A stretch of 64,000 bases of DNA from contig NZ_AKKV01000025.1 of the NCBI RefSeq assembly GCF_000269865.1, positions 124,001 to 188,000 of the forward strand, given 5' to 3'. Every line of letters starts with the position of its first letter. Position 1 is the stretch's first letter. Source of the DNA: Fictibacillus macauensis ZFHKF-1 (GTDB lineage Bacteria; Bacillota; Bacilli; Bacillales; Fictibacillaceae). The translations under genes and the position numbers were made by a program. A model generated the notes under the pieces. The model worked only from the letters and a program-made list of their open reading frames with translations, was not told the DNA's origin and ran no database searches. This document shows positions 6,973 through 16,025 of this stretch, in pieces.

Positions 6973-8852
6973 TTCTTATGACCTTTCGCCGAAACAGATG
7001 ACCAATATAATAAGCCACATACAAGTAAGAACACGACAAATGGAATCCAACGTAAATCCGTATAGGGTACATCAGGAATATGAACATTGAAGAAAATGAG
7101 TACGGCAATGAAAACGCCAAGCAGGGACTCACCCGCAATTAATCCAGACGCAAAGAGAACACCTTTATCAATGCGCGCTTCACGTTGTTCACGTGATTTT
7201 ACCCCACGTTCCACAAGCCAGCGTACAGCGCCCCCAAACATAACAGGAGCTGAAATGTGAACAGGTAAATATAAACCTACCGCCACAACTAATGAATTAA
7301 GACCGAGAAACTCAATGACTACTGCAATGGCGGCCCCGATAAACAGTAAATTCCACGGTAAGTTACCGCCAAATATGCCTTCTACTAACACTTTCATAAT
7401 GGCCGCTTTTGGAGCAGGCAAGTCTTTTGATCCAAGACCATATGAATGATCCAGTACGATTAAGATGACGCCGATAACAAGCCCTGAAGCTACAACACCA
7501 ATTAACATGGCTACTTGCTGCTTCCATGGCGTTCCACCAATCAAATGACCGGTTTTTAAATCTTGAGAGATATCGCCAGCAACCGCAAGCGCCGTACAGA
7601 CGATGGCAGCTACCGTGAGCGATGCTTTTGCTCCTTCTAAGCCTGTCATTCCGCTAAGCTTATATAGCAGTGTAACGATTAATAACGTAGCAATCGTCAT
7701 TCCTGAAACGGGAGAAGAGGAGCTACCTACTACGCCGACAATCCGCGAAGCTACTGCTACGAATAAGAAGCCAAAAATAACAATCGCAATCGCCCCAATA
7801 ATACCAACATTCGTCACTGGTGATGCTGCGATAATAATAATTAACGCAATAACTCCTAATAAAACAAAGCGAGTAGGAATATCTCGATCCGTTCGTTCAA
7901 TTGTTCCCTGACCAGCACCAGAAAAGTTTTTTACCATTTGGCGAGCTGTGCCAAATAAGGTTGGCATTGATTTCAAAAGTGTAATTAAGCCAGCAACTGC
8001 CACTGCGCCAGCGCCAATGTACTTAATATAATTATTCCAAATGCCCCATGCATCCAATTTGCTAATCGGAGCTTCTGCTGGGAAAATAACCGCGGAACTG
8101 TCGCCTCCAAAAAAGGCAATAGCCGGAATAAGCACAACCCATGCCAGTAACCCCCCAGCAATCATTTGCCCAGCAATTCTCGGACCAATGATGTATCCTA
8201 CCCCGAGAAGCGCTGGATAAATATCCATGCCAACGACGGCTCCTTTAACTTTTCCAACACCTGTTTCAATTTCTGTTTTAAACCACTTAAAGCCATCACC
8301 AAACACTTTAACGAGTGCGCCGATGACAAAACCATAAATAACGGTCTTTGCACTTGCGCCACCTTTTTCCCCTGACTTTAGCACTTCCGCACAGGCTGTT
8401 CCTTCAGGGTAAGGTAAGGTCGCATGTTCTTTAACAATGAGCATTTGGCGCAATGGCACCATCATAAATACGCCTAACAATCCACCCGTTAGGACGATAA
8501 AAATAATAACAGTTTGCGAAATACTAATGTCCATTAAGAAAAATGCAGGCAATGTAAACACGGCCCCAGCACCAATCGCTTCCCCTGCCGTTGTCATCGT
8601 TTGAACGATATTATTTTCTAAAATGGAATCTCTTCGAAATAAACCGCGCAATACGCCCATTGAAATGACTGCCGCTGGAATCGAAGCAGATACAGTTAGT
8701 CCTACTTTCAATCCTAAGTAAGCATTGGCGGCCCCAAATACGACCGCTAAAATAATCCCAAAAATAATAGCTACTGCCGTTAGTTCCGGTAATGAACGTG
8801 AAGAAGGTACGTACGGAACAAAGGGCTCTCTTCCTTCCTTGTTTTCTTTCAT
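6969..8852 (-). CDS. OPT-family oligopeptide/metallophore transporter
   Basis: A 627-residue polytopic membrane protein with about fifteen hydrophobic segments. N-terminal family marks are SLPELTAVAIIFGIILAVVF and ANAYLGLKVGLTVSASIPAA (residues about 20-65), and the GTACAEVLKSGEKG region near 150. OPT/YSL proteins are proton-coupled importers of oligopeptides or metal chelates. GGCGGTGAG precedes the ATG. It forms a two-gene operon with the PqqD-like gene. Substrate cannot be told from the sequence. Confidence 0.9.
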   Translation of the reverse strand: MKENKEGREPFVPYVPSSRSLPELTAVAIIFGIILAVVFGAANAYLGLKVGLTVSASIPAAVISMGVLRGLFRRDSILENNIVQTMTTAGEAIGAGAVFTLPAFFLMDISISQTVIIFIVLTGGLLGVFMMVPLRQMLIVKEHATLPYPEGTACAEVLKSGEKGGASAKTVIYGFVIGALVKVFGDGFKWFKTEIETGVGKVKGAVVGMDIYPALLGVGYIIGPRIAGQMIAGGLLAWVVLIPAIAFFGGDSSAVIFPAEAPISKLDAWGIWNNYIKYIGAGAVAVAGLITLLKSMPTLFGTARQMVKNFSGAGQGTIERTDRDIPTRFVLLGVIALIIIIAASPVTNVGIIGAIAIVIFGFLFVAVASRIVGVVGSSSSPVSGMTIATLLIVTLLYKLSGMTGLEGAKASLTVAAIVCTALAVAGDISQDLKTGHLIGGTPWKQQVAMLIGVVASGLVIGVILIVLDHSYGLGSKDLPAPKAAIMKVLVEGIFGGNLPWNLLFIGAAIAVVIEFLGLNSLVVAVGLYLPVHISAPVMFGGAVRWLVERGVKSREQREARIDKGVLFASGLIAGESLLGVFIAVLIFFNVHIPDVPYTDLRWIPFVVFLLVCGLLYWSSVSAKGHKK

Positions 8853-9096
8853 TTACTCACCGCCTAAAATATTATTATTGTAATATCATTTACTAATCCA
8901 ACAATATACCACAGCACAACACGTTTTGCACCTATATAAGGCGATATCGTCTCTTTTCATCTTCCCTACTTTTCTCTTTTTTATCCCTCTATTTCTACAT
9001 TTTTTGCAGAAAGGATGTTTACATTACGAAAAGAAAAGGAATGCTATTGCTAAGCATAACTTTATGGAACTCAATAGAAAGTGAGGTAGTCTATCA

Positions 9097-9231
9097 ATGG
9101 AAAACAATAAAAAAGGAAACGAAGAAACAAAAGAAGACATACAAGATTTATTTCAACAAGGAACAATCGAGGAACGTAACGACACGAAGAAAGATCAAAA
9201 GAAAGAATCGGATCAGAAAAAAGATAAATAA
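9097..9231 (+). CDS. Small hydrophilic protein, 44 residues
   Basis: A 44-codon frame beginning ATG with GTGAGGTAG ten bases upstream. The product is highly charged and lacks hydrophobic residues (MENNKKGNEETKEDIQDLF, ending in KKDQKKESDQKKDK), typical of small stress- or spore-associated hydrophilic proteins in Bacillus. A longer overlapping frame (from 9041) has no ribosome site and an unnatural Lys/Arg composition. It is followed by a good terminator, which supports transcription of this unit. Confidence 0.55.
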   Translation: MENNKKGNEETKEDIQDLFQQGTIEERNDTKKDQKKESDQKKDK

Positions 9232-9238
9232 ATAAACA

Positions 9239-9271
9239 AAAGAGAACCGTGACTGCACGGTTCTCTTTTTA
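9239..9271. terminator. Bidirectional intrinsic terminator
   Basis: AGAGAACCGT and ACGGTTCTCT form a 10-bp stem with a six-base loop, with Ts on the right and As on the left. It separates the 44-residue gene from the convergent 75-residue gene. Confidence 0.8.
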
Positions 9272-9496
9272 ACTTACATTTTTTATGTACGATGGAACGA
9301 ATTTTAATAACACAGAAATAATACAGTTGTATTGTTCGGGTGTTACATGAATGCCGTCCAAAGCAATCAATTCTTCTTTCAGCTTCACGATGCAATCCTG
9401 CTCTTCCTGAGTAACCTCATCCGTTACATAATCTATCGTATTGATCAGTTGCAAAAGTTGGTTGTCTTTATTGGTAATAAAATAAGTATAATCCAA
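9269..9496 (-). CDS. Small hypothetical protein, 75 residues
   Basis: A soluble, acidic, mainly helical protein (Asp/Glu and Gln-rich; EVTQEEQDCIVKLKEELIA in the middle), starting at TTG nine bases after GGGGGTGA. Two cysteines (about positions 34 and 58) are present. No known motif. It is a single-gene unit ending at the shared terminator. Confidence 0.55.
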   Translation of the reverse strand: MDYTYFITNKDNQLLQLINTIDYVTDEVTQEEQDCIVKLKEELIALDGIHVTPEQYNCIISVLLKFVPSYIKNVS

Positions 9497-9705
9497 CTTT
9501 AATCACCCCCTACACCCTATTATTGTAGAAATAAGGTCATTTTCCTAGAAAAACAATTCGTCAAATGCCGACATAACTTACTTAATTTGGTTAACCCCCG
9601 CTATTTTCCTAGCCCTTATGTCGTAACTTGTCGCAACTCCCAATCATTTGTCCTATCATTCTTCCTTTATTATCCTCCTTACAATGCCCTATTTTTTTAT
9701 AGGAG

Positions 9706-10359
9706 CTAGCCAAATAAATTAGAAAGTGAGGCAAATGGGGATACATTGTCGCCTGCCTCTTCATCCTTTGACTGATAGACGAGCTTTTCTGGTTCAAATA
9801 TTTTTGATTCTCGGTACGAGTGTGGATTTTTTTCTAAAGTAACTTGCTGAAAAATGGTAGCAAATATTTTTGCTGTATTGCGGGCATCATCAAGTGCACG
9901 ATGGAGCGAGCCTTCCGGAGTCATCTCTAACTTGCTTAGAGCACGAGCTAATCCGTAGCGAAATCCTTTTTCACTATCATGTAACATGCTAAATAAAAAC
10001 TGTAAGTCATTATGATTGATAATCCAATCAATCGGTGTGTGATGAAACGTGGCATCCGTGATTAGAGCCCATTTATCTTCGGGTCCCCATGAACATAAAT
10101 AATACTCTTCTTCGCCGATCCATTGCCGAAATAGCTCGATGACAGCTGAAAAGGGCTGTGCGTTCATAACATCTTTTTTTGTAATGCCTGTTAAATTCAT
10201 AATCCGTGTATTTAACGTATCCATTTTCGGTTGAATAAATGATTGAAATTGATCAATTACTTGCAATTTCCCCTCTGTATCCCGTAACTTCACAGCACCA
10301 ATTTCTATAATTTCCGATAAACGATTCGTCATTTCTAAATCGTAAACAATATAATCCAT
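9706..10359 (-). CDS. DEDDh-family 3'-5' exonuclease
   Basis: A 217-residue protein with the DnaQ-like exonuclease core. Exo I is YDLEMT (Asp7, Glu9) with EIIEIGAVKL; Exo II is seen around LCSWGPEDKWAL (Asp near 97); Exo III is HRALDDARNTA (His and Asp near 157-162). This set removes nucleotides from 3' ends using two metal ions. KapD of Bacillus, an inhibitor of the KinA sporulation path, is of this type, but the identity here is not certain. The C-terminal 40 residues are outside the nuclease fold. Confidence 0.82.
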   Translation of the reverse strand: MDYIVYDLEMTNRLSEIIEIGAVKLRDTEGKLQVIDQFQSFIQPKMDTLNTRIMNLTGITKKDVMNAQPFSAVIELFRQWIGEEEYYLCSWGPEDKWALITDATFHHTPIDWIINHNDLQFLFSMLHDSEKGFRYGLARALSKLEMTPEGSLHRALDDARNTAKIFATIFQQVTLEKNPHSYRESKIFEPEKLVYQSKDEEAGDNVSPFASLSNLFG

Positions 10360-10689
10360 CCTTTTTCACTCCATCCCATTCTTTTTTCCATAATTGGTTT
10401 CTTTTTCATTTTAAACAATCGGAGAATGTATGGGAATGACTAGCACACACTTTACAGTTCAAGATTCACAACAGAGCACCGCTATCTTTTTATTGTATGA
10501 CCTTACCTGTAATTATTGCCTATACACTATGATCCTTTTTAAAAAAAGTTAACCGTTTATTGTTCGCTTTAAGATAGGCGCTCCTTCTCTTTAAAATTCC
10601 GCTTTTGCCCCGTATCCGCTTTGCTGACTTTTCATAGTATAAAAGGGAAGAGAGCAGACTCTTAGACACAATTATTAGGAGTGATCCTC
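10360..10689. other. Intergenic region with no supported gene
   Basis: About 330 AT-rich bases between the divergent exonuclease and YjcZ genes. A CATA-N3-TA match (CATAGTATA) lies about 44 bases before the YjcZ start and fits the -10 of late mother-cell sigma K promoters, but the matching AC of the -35 is not at the expected distance. Nothing else is convincing. Confidence 0.4.
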
Positions 10690-10809
10690 ATGTCATGTGG
10701 TAATGGTTTTGGATTAGGAAATAGCTTTGCATTACTAGTCGTTTTATTCATTCTGTTGATCATCATCGGCTGCGCGTGTGGCGGCGGCTGGGGCGGTTGT
10801 GGCTGGTAA
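10690..10809 (+). CDS. YjcZ-family sporulation-type membrane peptide
   Basis: A 39-residue peptide with the family layout: short polar start ending in GNSFALLVVLFILLIIIG (a single membrane helix, residues 9-27) and a Gly/Cys-rich tail (CACGGGWGGCGW). TTAGGAGTG lies about seven bases before the ATG. YjcZ-type peptides are made during sporulation and are known from Bacillus spores; the exact role is unknown. Three cysteines in the tail may allow crosslinking. Confidence 0.85.
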   Translation: MSCGNGFGLGNSFALLVVLFILLIIIGCACGGGWGGCGW

Positions 10810-10811
10810 TG

Positions 10812-10853
10812 AAAAGAGCGGTCGGAGTGTATTCACTCCAACCGCTTTTTTTT
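10812..10853. terminator. Bidirectional intrinsic terminator
   Basis: AGCGGTCGGAGTG and CACTCCAACCGCT form a 13-bp stem with one mismatch, a four-base loop and eight Ts. It ends the YjcZ transcript and lies at the end of the nag/mur operon on the other strand. Confidence 0.85.
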
Positions 10854-12216
10854 ACGTTAAATGCCGTTGCATTGCTTGTGCAACAGCTTCCACGTTCGTG
10901 CCGACCACGACTTGCAGCTCTTGATTATTTAATTTAATGACGCCTTTAGAACCTGCTTTTTTCAAAACATCCTCTTGGACAAGACTCATGTCTTTGACCT
11001 TCATGCGAAGACGGGTAACACAATGATCTAAAATCAGGATATTCTCCACTCCTCCAAGACCTTCAATATACTGAAGCGCAGCTGTCTCATACTTTTGATC
11101 ACCTGTTTGTTTTACCACGTCTTTAGGACCTTCCTCTTCGTCTTCACGACCCGGTGTTTTAATGTTTCGTCTTGTAATTAAATAGTAGAAAACTACGTAA
11201 TAAATGACACCATACACGAGACCAATGAGCAGCAGAAGCCACGGTTTCTGTGCTATGTTAACGTTTAAGAAGAAGTCAATCGCTCCCGCAGAAAACGTAA
11301 AGCCTTGGTGAATATCTAAGAAGGCCGCTAACGCTAGTGACGAGGCGGTTAAGAGAGCATGAACAACAAAAAGCAATGGCGATAAAAATAGAAATGAAAA
11401 TTCAATCGGCTCCGTTATACCTGTTAAAAAGGACGTAAAGGCTAATCCGCCAAGCATCCCTGCCATTACTTTACGCTTTTCTTTCTTACTGGCCATAATC
11501 ATAGCTAAACACGCTGCCGGTAACCCAAACATCATGATTGGGAAAAAGCCTGCCATAAAGATTCCTGCTGATGGATCGCCTGCAAAGAAGCGATTTAAAT
11601 CACCCGTTGCACCATGATAGTCTCCAAAAAGAAACCAGATAAAGTTATTCAAAATATGATGCAGCCCAAAAGGAATCAACAAGCGATTGAGGAAGCCAAA
11701 CACACCAGCTCCAACAGCTCCAGAATTAACAATCCAATGACCAATATCATTAATCACATGTTGAACGGGTGGCCACACATAGCCGAACACCCACGCTAAT
11801 AAAATCATGGCAGCAGCAGTTACAATTGGTACGAACCGCTTTCCACCAAAAAACCCTAAATAGTCTGGTAGTTTAATGGCGTGAAACCGATTGTAAAGCA
11901 GACCTGCCACAATCCCGCTTAGAATTCCGCCGATAATTCCCATGTTAATACTTTTATCGATGGCTTGCGTTCCGTTCACAAGAATATAATAACCGATCGC
12001 TCCCGCTAAGCCAGCAACTCCATCGCCACCCTTGGCAAATCCGATGGCTACACCAATTGCGAAAATCATCGCTAAATTATCGAGAATAGATTTACCCGCA
12101 CTTGCCATAAAGGTAATATGCCATAAATCTCCTAAACGAAGCAATAACCCTGCTGCTGGTAAAACAGCAATCGGAAGCATTAAAGATTTACCAATTCGTT
12201 GCAAAGAACCTAACAT
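10852..12216 (-). CDS. nagP: PTS transporter IICB, N-acetylglucosamine type
   Basis: A 454-residue PTS permease that imports and phosphorylates GlcNAc. IIC domain about residues 1-355 (start MLGSLQRIGKSLMLPIAVLP, GGITEPIEF-like block LTGITEPIEFSFLF near 270), then a linker and a IIB domain (about 380-454) with the phosphorylated Cys in LDHCVTRLRM. No IIA domain is attached, so a IIA(Glc) from elsewhere must serve it. AAAGGGGG precedes the ATG. Last gene of the amino-sugar operon, 17 bases after murQ. Confidence 0.9.
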   Translation of the reverse strand: MLGSLQRIGKSLMLPIAVLPAAGLLLRLGDLWHITFMASAGKSILDNLAMIFAIGVAIGFAKGGDGVAGLAGAIGYYILVNGTQAIDKSINMGIIGGILSGIVAGLLYNRFHAIKLPDYLGFFGGKRFVPIVTAAAMILLAWVFGYVWPPVQHVINDIGHWIVNSGAVGAGVFGFLNRLLIPFGLHHILNNFIWFLFGDYHGATGDLNRFFAGDPSAGIFMAGFFPIMMFGLPAACLAMIMASKKEKRKVMAGMLGGLAFTSFLTGITEPIEFSFLFLSPLLFVVHALLTASSLALAAFLDIHQGFTFSAGAIDFFLNVNIAQKPWLLLLIGLVYGVIYYVVFYYLITRRNIKTPGREDEEEGPKDVVKQTGDQKYETAALQYIEGLGGVENILILDHCVTRLRMKVKDMSLVQEDVLKKAGSKGVIKLNNQELQVVVGTNVEAVAQAMQRHLT

Positions 12217-12233
12217 ACCGTTTCCCCCTTTTA

Positions 12234-13136
12234 TTAACGTGCAGTATGTTGTAAAGCTTGCTTTAATTTACCGTCATGCTGTTGCAATTGAAGACGTGCT
12301 TCTTCTGGTGATAAGCCCGATAAATATTGAAAAATGGCCGTTTTCGCATGACCGCTTTGATCGCGTAGAACCGCTTGTGCCTCAGCAGCCGTACAACCAG
12401 TTGCTTCCATAACAATCTGTTGAGATCGCTTCACTAACTTTTCATTGGAAGGCTGCACGTCTACCATTAAATTACTATATACTTTGCCAATCCCAATCAT
12501 GCTCGTTGTACTAATCATATTTAAGATGAGTTTCTGTGCGGTGCCTGCTTTCATTCGTGTAGAGCCCGTAATCACTTCAGGTCCTGTGACCGCTTCAATT
12601 GTATGCATGGCCATTTTACTCATTGGCGACTTTTCCGTACAAACGAGTGCCACGGTAACCGCACCGGCTATGTTTCCAGAGCGTAACGCACCGAGCGCAT
12701 ACGGCGTGCGGCCACTCGCTGCAATCGCTACAATTACATCATTTCTCCCAACGGCAAGCCTGGCAACATCGTCAGCTCCTGCTTGTTCATCATCCTCAAT
12801 GCCTTCTTCAGCCGACGTAAGCGCTCGCTCGCCACCTGCAATAATACCTACTACCATCGTTGCTGGTGTACCATACGTCGGTGGACATTCTGAAGCATCT
12901 AACACGCCAAGACGACCACTTGTACCCGCTCCTACATAAATTAATCGACCTCCTTTTTGAAAAGCCGCCACTACATGATCAACGACAGTCGCTATGGACG
13001 GAAGTGTCTGCCGAACGATGCCCGCGACTACTGCGTCTTCATTCGCTATTTTCTCTAAGCACTCGATCGTTGAACATTCATCAATTTCAAGTGTATTGGG
13101 GTTTCTTTGTTCTGTATTTAAATGCTGTATGTTCAT
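12234..13136 (-). CDS. murQ: N-acetylmuramic acid 6-phosphate etherase
   Basis: A 300-residue SIS-domain lyase that cleaves the lactyl ether of MurNAc-6-P to give GlcNAc-6-P and D-lactate in the cytoplasm. The family block YVGAGTSGRLGVLDASECPP (residues about 63-82) and the PEVITGSTRMKAGTAQKLIL block near 187-206 are intact. Its start overlaps the murP stop by four bases. The product GlcNAc-6-P feeds NagA and NagB encoded upstream in the same operon. Confidence 0.95.
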   Translation of the reverse strand: MNIQHLNTEQRNPNTLEIDECSTIECLEKIANEDAVVAGIVRQTLPSIATVVDHVVAAFQKGGRLIYVGAGTSGRLGVLDASECPPTYGTPATMVVGIIAGGERALTSAEEGIEDDEQAGADDVARLAVGRNDVIVAIAASGRTPYALGALRSGNIAGAVTVALVCTEKSPMSKMAMHTIEAVTGPEVITGSTRMKAGTAQKLILNMISTTSMIGIGKVYSNLMVDVQPSNEKLVKRSQQIVMEATGCTAAEAQAVLRDQSGHAKTAIFQYLSGLSPEEARLQLQQHDGKLKQALQHTAR

Positions 13137-14530
13137 AGCATGCTAATTCCTTTCTTGTTGCTCTCTGCCGGTTGTGTAAAGGCTTTGGCTTGATTTTCTT
13201 TAAAGCCAAATAACCATGTGAGAATAAAGCCACTGACATAGGCCAGTAATAATCCACAAAGATAATAGACAATTTGCCCCGCTGTGCCATGAATTAAAAA
13301 GGCAAGCGGCAAACCTGAGACGCCGATTGATACCGTTGCTACTTTAAAGACAGCTTGAAAGGCACCACCAATTGCCGCCCCTAAGCAAGCGGTAAAGAAC
13401 GGACGCCCTAACGGCAACGTCACTCCGAAAATAAGCGGTTCTCCAATACCTAGCAAGCCTACCGGAAGAGCCCCTTTAATGAGTTTCTTTAGTCGTTTAT
13501 TTTTTGTTTTAAAATAGATTGCAAAGGCTGCTCCTACTTGACCAGCACCGCCCATTGCTAAAATCGGCAACAATGGGTCACTTTTAATGGCATTTAACAG
13601 CTCCATATGAATCGGCGTTAACCCTTGATGCAATCCTGTAACGACAAGCGGTAAAAATGTGCCGCCGAGAACAAGACCCGCTGCAATCCCGCCAACGTCT
13701 AGCATGTGAAGCAAACCTTTTGTAATGAAATCAGACAGTAAGCCGCCAACAGGTTGCAAAATGAATAACGTTACGAAACCAGTTACTAACAGAGAAAGTG
13801 TCGGCGTTATAATAATATCGAGTGAAGCGGGTACGAAGCGCCGGATGCGTTTTTCACAAAAAGCGATGAAACAAGCAGCAAAGATGACGCCAATTAAGCC
13901 GCCGCGCCCCGGTAATAGCTTTTCGCCAAACAGTGTAATACTAGCGAGCGCCGGATTCATGATTAGAATCCCAGCCGCTCCACCTAAAGCCGGTGTGCCA
14001 TCAAATTCTTTAGCAGTATTAATTCCAACGAAAATCGCCAAATATCCGAATAAACCCATCCCAATCATTTCAAGCATTTGCATAATGGGTAACGTTTTAG
14101 AAACACCCGCATTTACAAGGGCGTTCGTAATGCCAGCAATTAATCCTGAGCCAACGATTGCTGGAATGAGGGGAATGAAAATAGCTGCAAGCTTTTTCAG
14201 AAAACGCTTTATAGCAGAATTCGTATCTTGTGCTTGCTTTAAATTCTTTTCCTTGGAAGCAGATGCGCTTGAGCTCTTGCTTTCTTTCATTAAGTCTTTC
14301 ACTTCATTCGTTACGACGGCTACTACTCCAGGTCCGAGTACAATTTGCAACGTATCATCTTCTATGACGCCAAGAACACCGTCTACGTTGCGCAATGAAT
14401 CTAGTGATACGGAATCGTCATTTATAATCGAAAGACGCAGTCGGGTCATGCAATGCATTACACTGGTTATATTTTCTGGTCCTCCAACGTGTTGTAAAAT
14501 GGTGCGAGCCAGTTCGCGCTCTTTCCCCAT
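13133..14530 (-). CDS. murP: PTS transporter IIBC, N-acetylmuramic acid type
   Basis: A 465-residue PTS permease in IIB-IIC order. The IIB domain at the N-terminus (about 1-85) carries the phospho-Cys in SVMHCMTRLRLS; the IIC domain spans about 110-455 with PALGGAAGILIMNP and GIGEPLIFGVTLPLG. No IIA is present. The ATG follows GGGAGGGAG by five bases; an upstream in-frame codon overlaps that site. Substrate assignment rests on coupling with murQ. B. subtilis MurP is comparable. Confidence 0.92.
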   Translation of the reverse strand: MGKERELARTILQHVGGPENITSVMHCMTRLRLSIINDDSVSLDSLRNVDGVLGVIEDDTLQIVLGPGVVAVVTNEVKDLMKESKSSSASASKEKNLKQAQDTNSAIKRFLKKLAAIFIPLIPAIVGSGLIAGITNALVNAGVSKTLPIMQMLEMIGMGLFGYLAIFVGINTAKEFDGTPALGGAAGILIMNPALASITLFGEKLLPGRGGLIGVIFAACFIAFCEKRIRRFVPASLDIIITPTLSLLVTGFVTLFILQPVGGLLSDFITKGLLHMLDVGGIAAGLVLGGTFLPLVVTGLHQGLTPIHMELLNAIKSDPLLPILAMGGAGQVGAAFAIYFKTKNKRLKKLIKGALPVGLLGIGEPLIFGVTLPLGRPFFTACLGAAIGGAFQAVFKVATVSIGVSGLPLAFLIHGTAGQIVYYLCGLLLAYVSGFILTWLFGFKENQAKAFTQPAESNKKGISML

Positions 14531-14551
14531 GTTACTCCCTCCCACAAAAAG

Positions 14552-15280
14552 TCATCCCTCTCTGTTCATTTCCATCACAAACGCGTAGCGATCGCCACGA
14601 TAAACAGATTTAACGCTTTCAAATACTTGCCCATCTTTAAGCTTTGTTTCTCGAGTCATGAGCAGGACAGGTGATCCTTTTGTAATCTGTAATAAAGCAC
14701 TTTCATGTTGGCGAGCAACAGAGGCCTCCAATTTTTGAACAGCTGCTCCTACCTTTAAGTTCAACGTATGTTCTATATAATCGTATAAAGAATGCTGAAT
14801 CACTTTTTCTGTAATTCCTTGAAGAAGACGAAGATTTAATTTGCTCGTTTCTAGTGCCATCGGTAAACCGTCTGCCAAACGCATTCGTTGAACTTCCGCA
14901 ATCTCTTCCCCTTCATTCATTTGAAACAATGCTGCCGTTAATGAATCCGCTTTCATCAATGTAAAAGAAAGAACTTTCGTTGTCGCGATCATATTTCGTT
15001 GTTTCATATCTTCAGTAAAACTCGTAAGTCGTACCATTTTTTGCTGGATTTTTTTTGAGGCAACAAACGTACCTTTTCCTCTTTGTCGTCTTAGGAAGCC
15101 ATCATTAACAAGATTCGTTATCGCCTGTCTAACGGTCATGCGACTAACGTTATAATGTTCGGCATATTCTCGCTCTGATGGAATCATATGTCCCTCTTGC
15201 CATTCTCCCCGCTCGATACGGTCTTTTAAGTCTTTTTCAATTTGATAATAAATGGGTAAAGGAGATTGCTTATCGATCAT
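14552..15280 (-). CDS. nagR: GntR/HutC-family repressor of amino-sugar genes
   Basis: A 242-residue regulator with a winged helix-turn-helix (about 10-72; PSEREYAEHYNVSRMTVRQA) and a UTRA effector domain (about 95-235). It matches NagR (YvoA) of B. subtilis, which is released from DNA by GlcN-6-P or GlcNAc-6-P. The position after nagB, overlapping it by 11 bases, is the same as in B. subtilis. It should bind the operator found upstream of nagA and so also control the murP, murQ and nagP genes downstream. Confidence 0.92.
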   Translation of the reverse strand: MIDKQSPLPIYYQIEKDLKDRIERGEWQEGHMIPSEREYAEHYNVSRMTVRQAITNLVNDGFLRRQRGKGTFVASKKIQQKMVRLTSFTEDMKQRNMIATTKVLSFTLMKADSLTAALFQMNEGEEIAEVQRMRLADGLPMALETSKLNLRLLQGITEKVIQHSLYDYIEHTLNLKVGAAVQKLEASVARQHESALLQITKGSPVLLMTRETKLKDGQVFESVKSVYRGDRYAFVMEMNREG

Positions 15281-16025
15281 CGTAATCCTCCCGCTGCGCT
15301 AAAGCGAGTTGTAGCGCTTTCCGATCGGCAACAATGGTTACAGCGCCATGCATTCTTAAGGCTGTTGCAGGCACTGATTCGCTCATGTGACCGTTCAGCA
15401 GCTGATTCATCGCTTGTTGTTTTTTTTCACCCGAAGCAAGCAAGATTATTTCCTTGCTTTGAAGAATGGTTGCAATGCCCATCGTGAGAGCGTGTGTCGG
15501 TTGCTTTTTTGAAGGAGGAAAATAGCGGGCATTGGCCGCAAGCGTTGATGGTGTTAACTTAACAACATGCGTTCTTGAAGCAAATGATGTTCCTGGTTCA
15601 TTAAAACCGATATGGCCATTTTGCCCTATTCCTAATAGTTGTAAATCAACACCTCCCCGTTCTTGTAAATGGTTTTCATAGCGTACGCATTCTTCTTCTA
15701 AATTCACTGCCATCCCATTTGGAACATGAGTTTGCTCAGGTGGTATGTTAATTGCCTGAAACAGATGATGATTCATATAAGCGTGATAGCTCTCATCATC
15801 TTGAGGCGATAAGCCCACATATTCATCAAGATTAAACGTCTGTACGTGTGCATACGAAGTTTGCTGTGTTTGGTAATTCTTAATCAGTTGTTGATAAACA
15901 CCGAGTGGCGTTCCCCCTGTTGCTAACCCTAAGGAAAATGAGGAAGAAGAGCGAATGGTACTAACAATATACGCTGCGGCAACTTTGCTCATCTCTTCAT
16001 AATCAGCGACTGCTACAATTTTCAT
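15270..16025 (-). CDS. nagB: Glucosamine-6-phosphate deaminase
   Basis: A 251-residue isomerase/deaminase giving fructose-6-P and ammonia from GlcN-6-P. Conserved blocks: GLATGGTPLGVYQQL (about 34-48), NLDEYVGL (about 68-75, catalytic Asp), GIGQNGHIGFNEPG (about 132-145, His and Glu). AGGAGGGAA places the start at the second of two adjacent ATGs. It overlaps nagA by 23 bases and nagR by 11. Confidence 0.96.
   Translation of the reverse strand: MKIVAVADYEEMSKVAAAYIVSTIRSSSSFSLGLATGGTPLGVYQQLIKNYQTQQTSYAHVQTFNLDEYVGLSPQDDESYHAYMNHHLFQAINIPPEQTHVPNGMAVNLEEECVRYENHLQERGGVDLQLLGIGQNGHIGFNEPGTSFASRTHVVKLTPSTLAANARYFPPSKKQPTHALTMGIATILQSKEIILLASGEKKQQAMNQLLNGHMSESVPATALRMHGAVTIVADRKALQLALAQREDYDDR

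Noticed and set aside
9041-9235. 64-codon frame overlapping the 44-residue gene
   Set aside because: No ribosome site and an extreme Lys/Arg composition; the other frame has a good site and start.
10430-10552. 40-codon frame with GGAGA before the ATG
   Set aside because: Composition is not protein-like and there is no terminator or conserved context; support is too weak.
12445-12939. Long plus-strand frames opposite murQ, murP, kdpB and the OPT gene
   Set aside because: They are complements of well-supported genes, lack ribosome sites and show no family motif.
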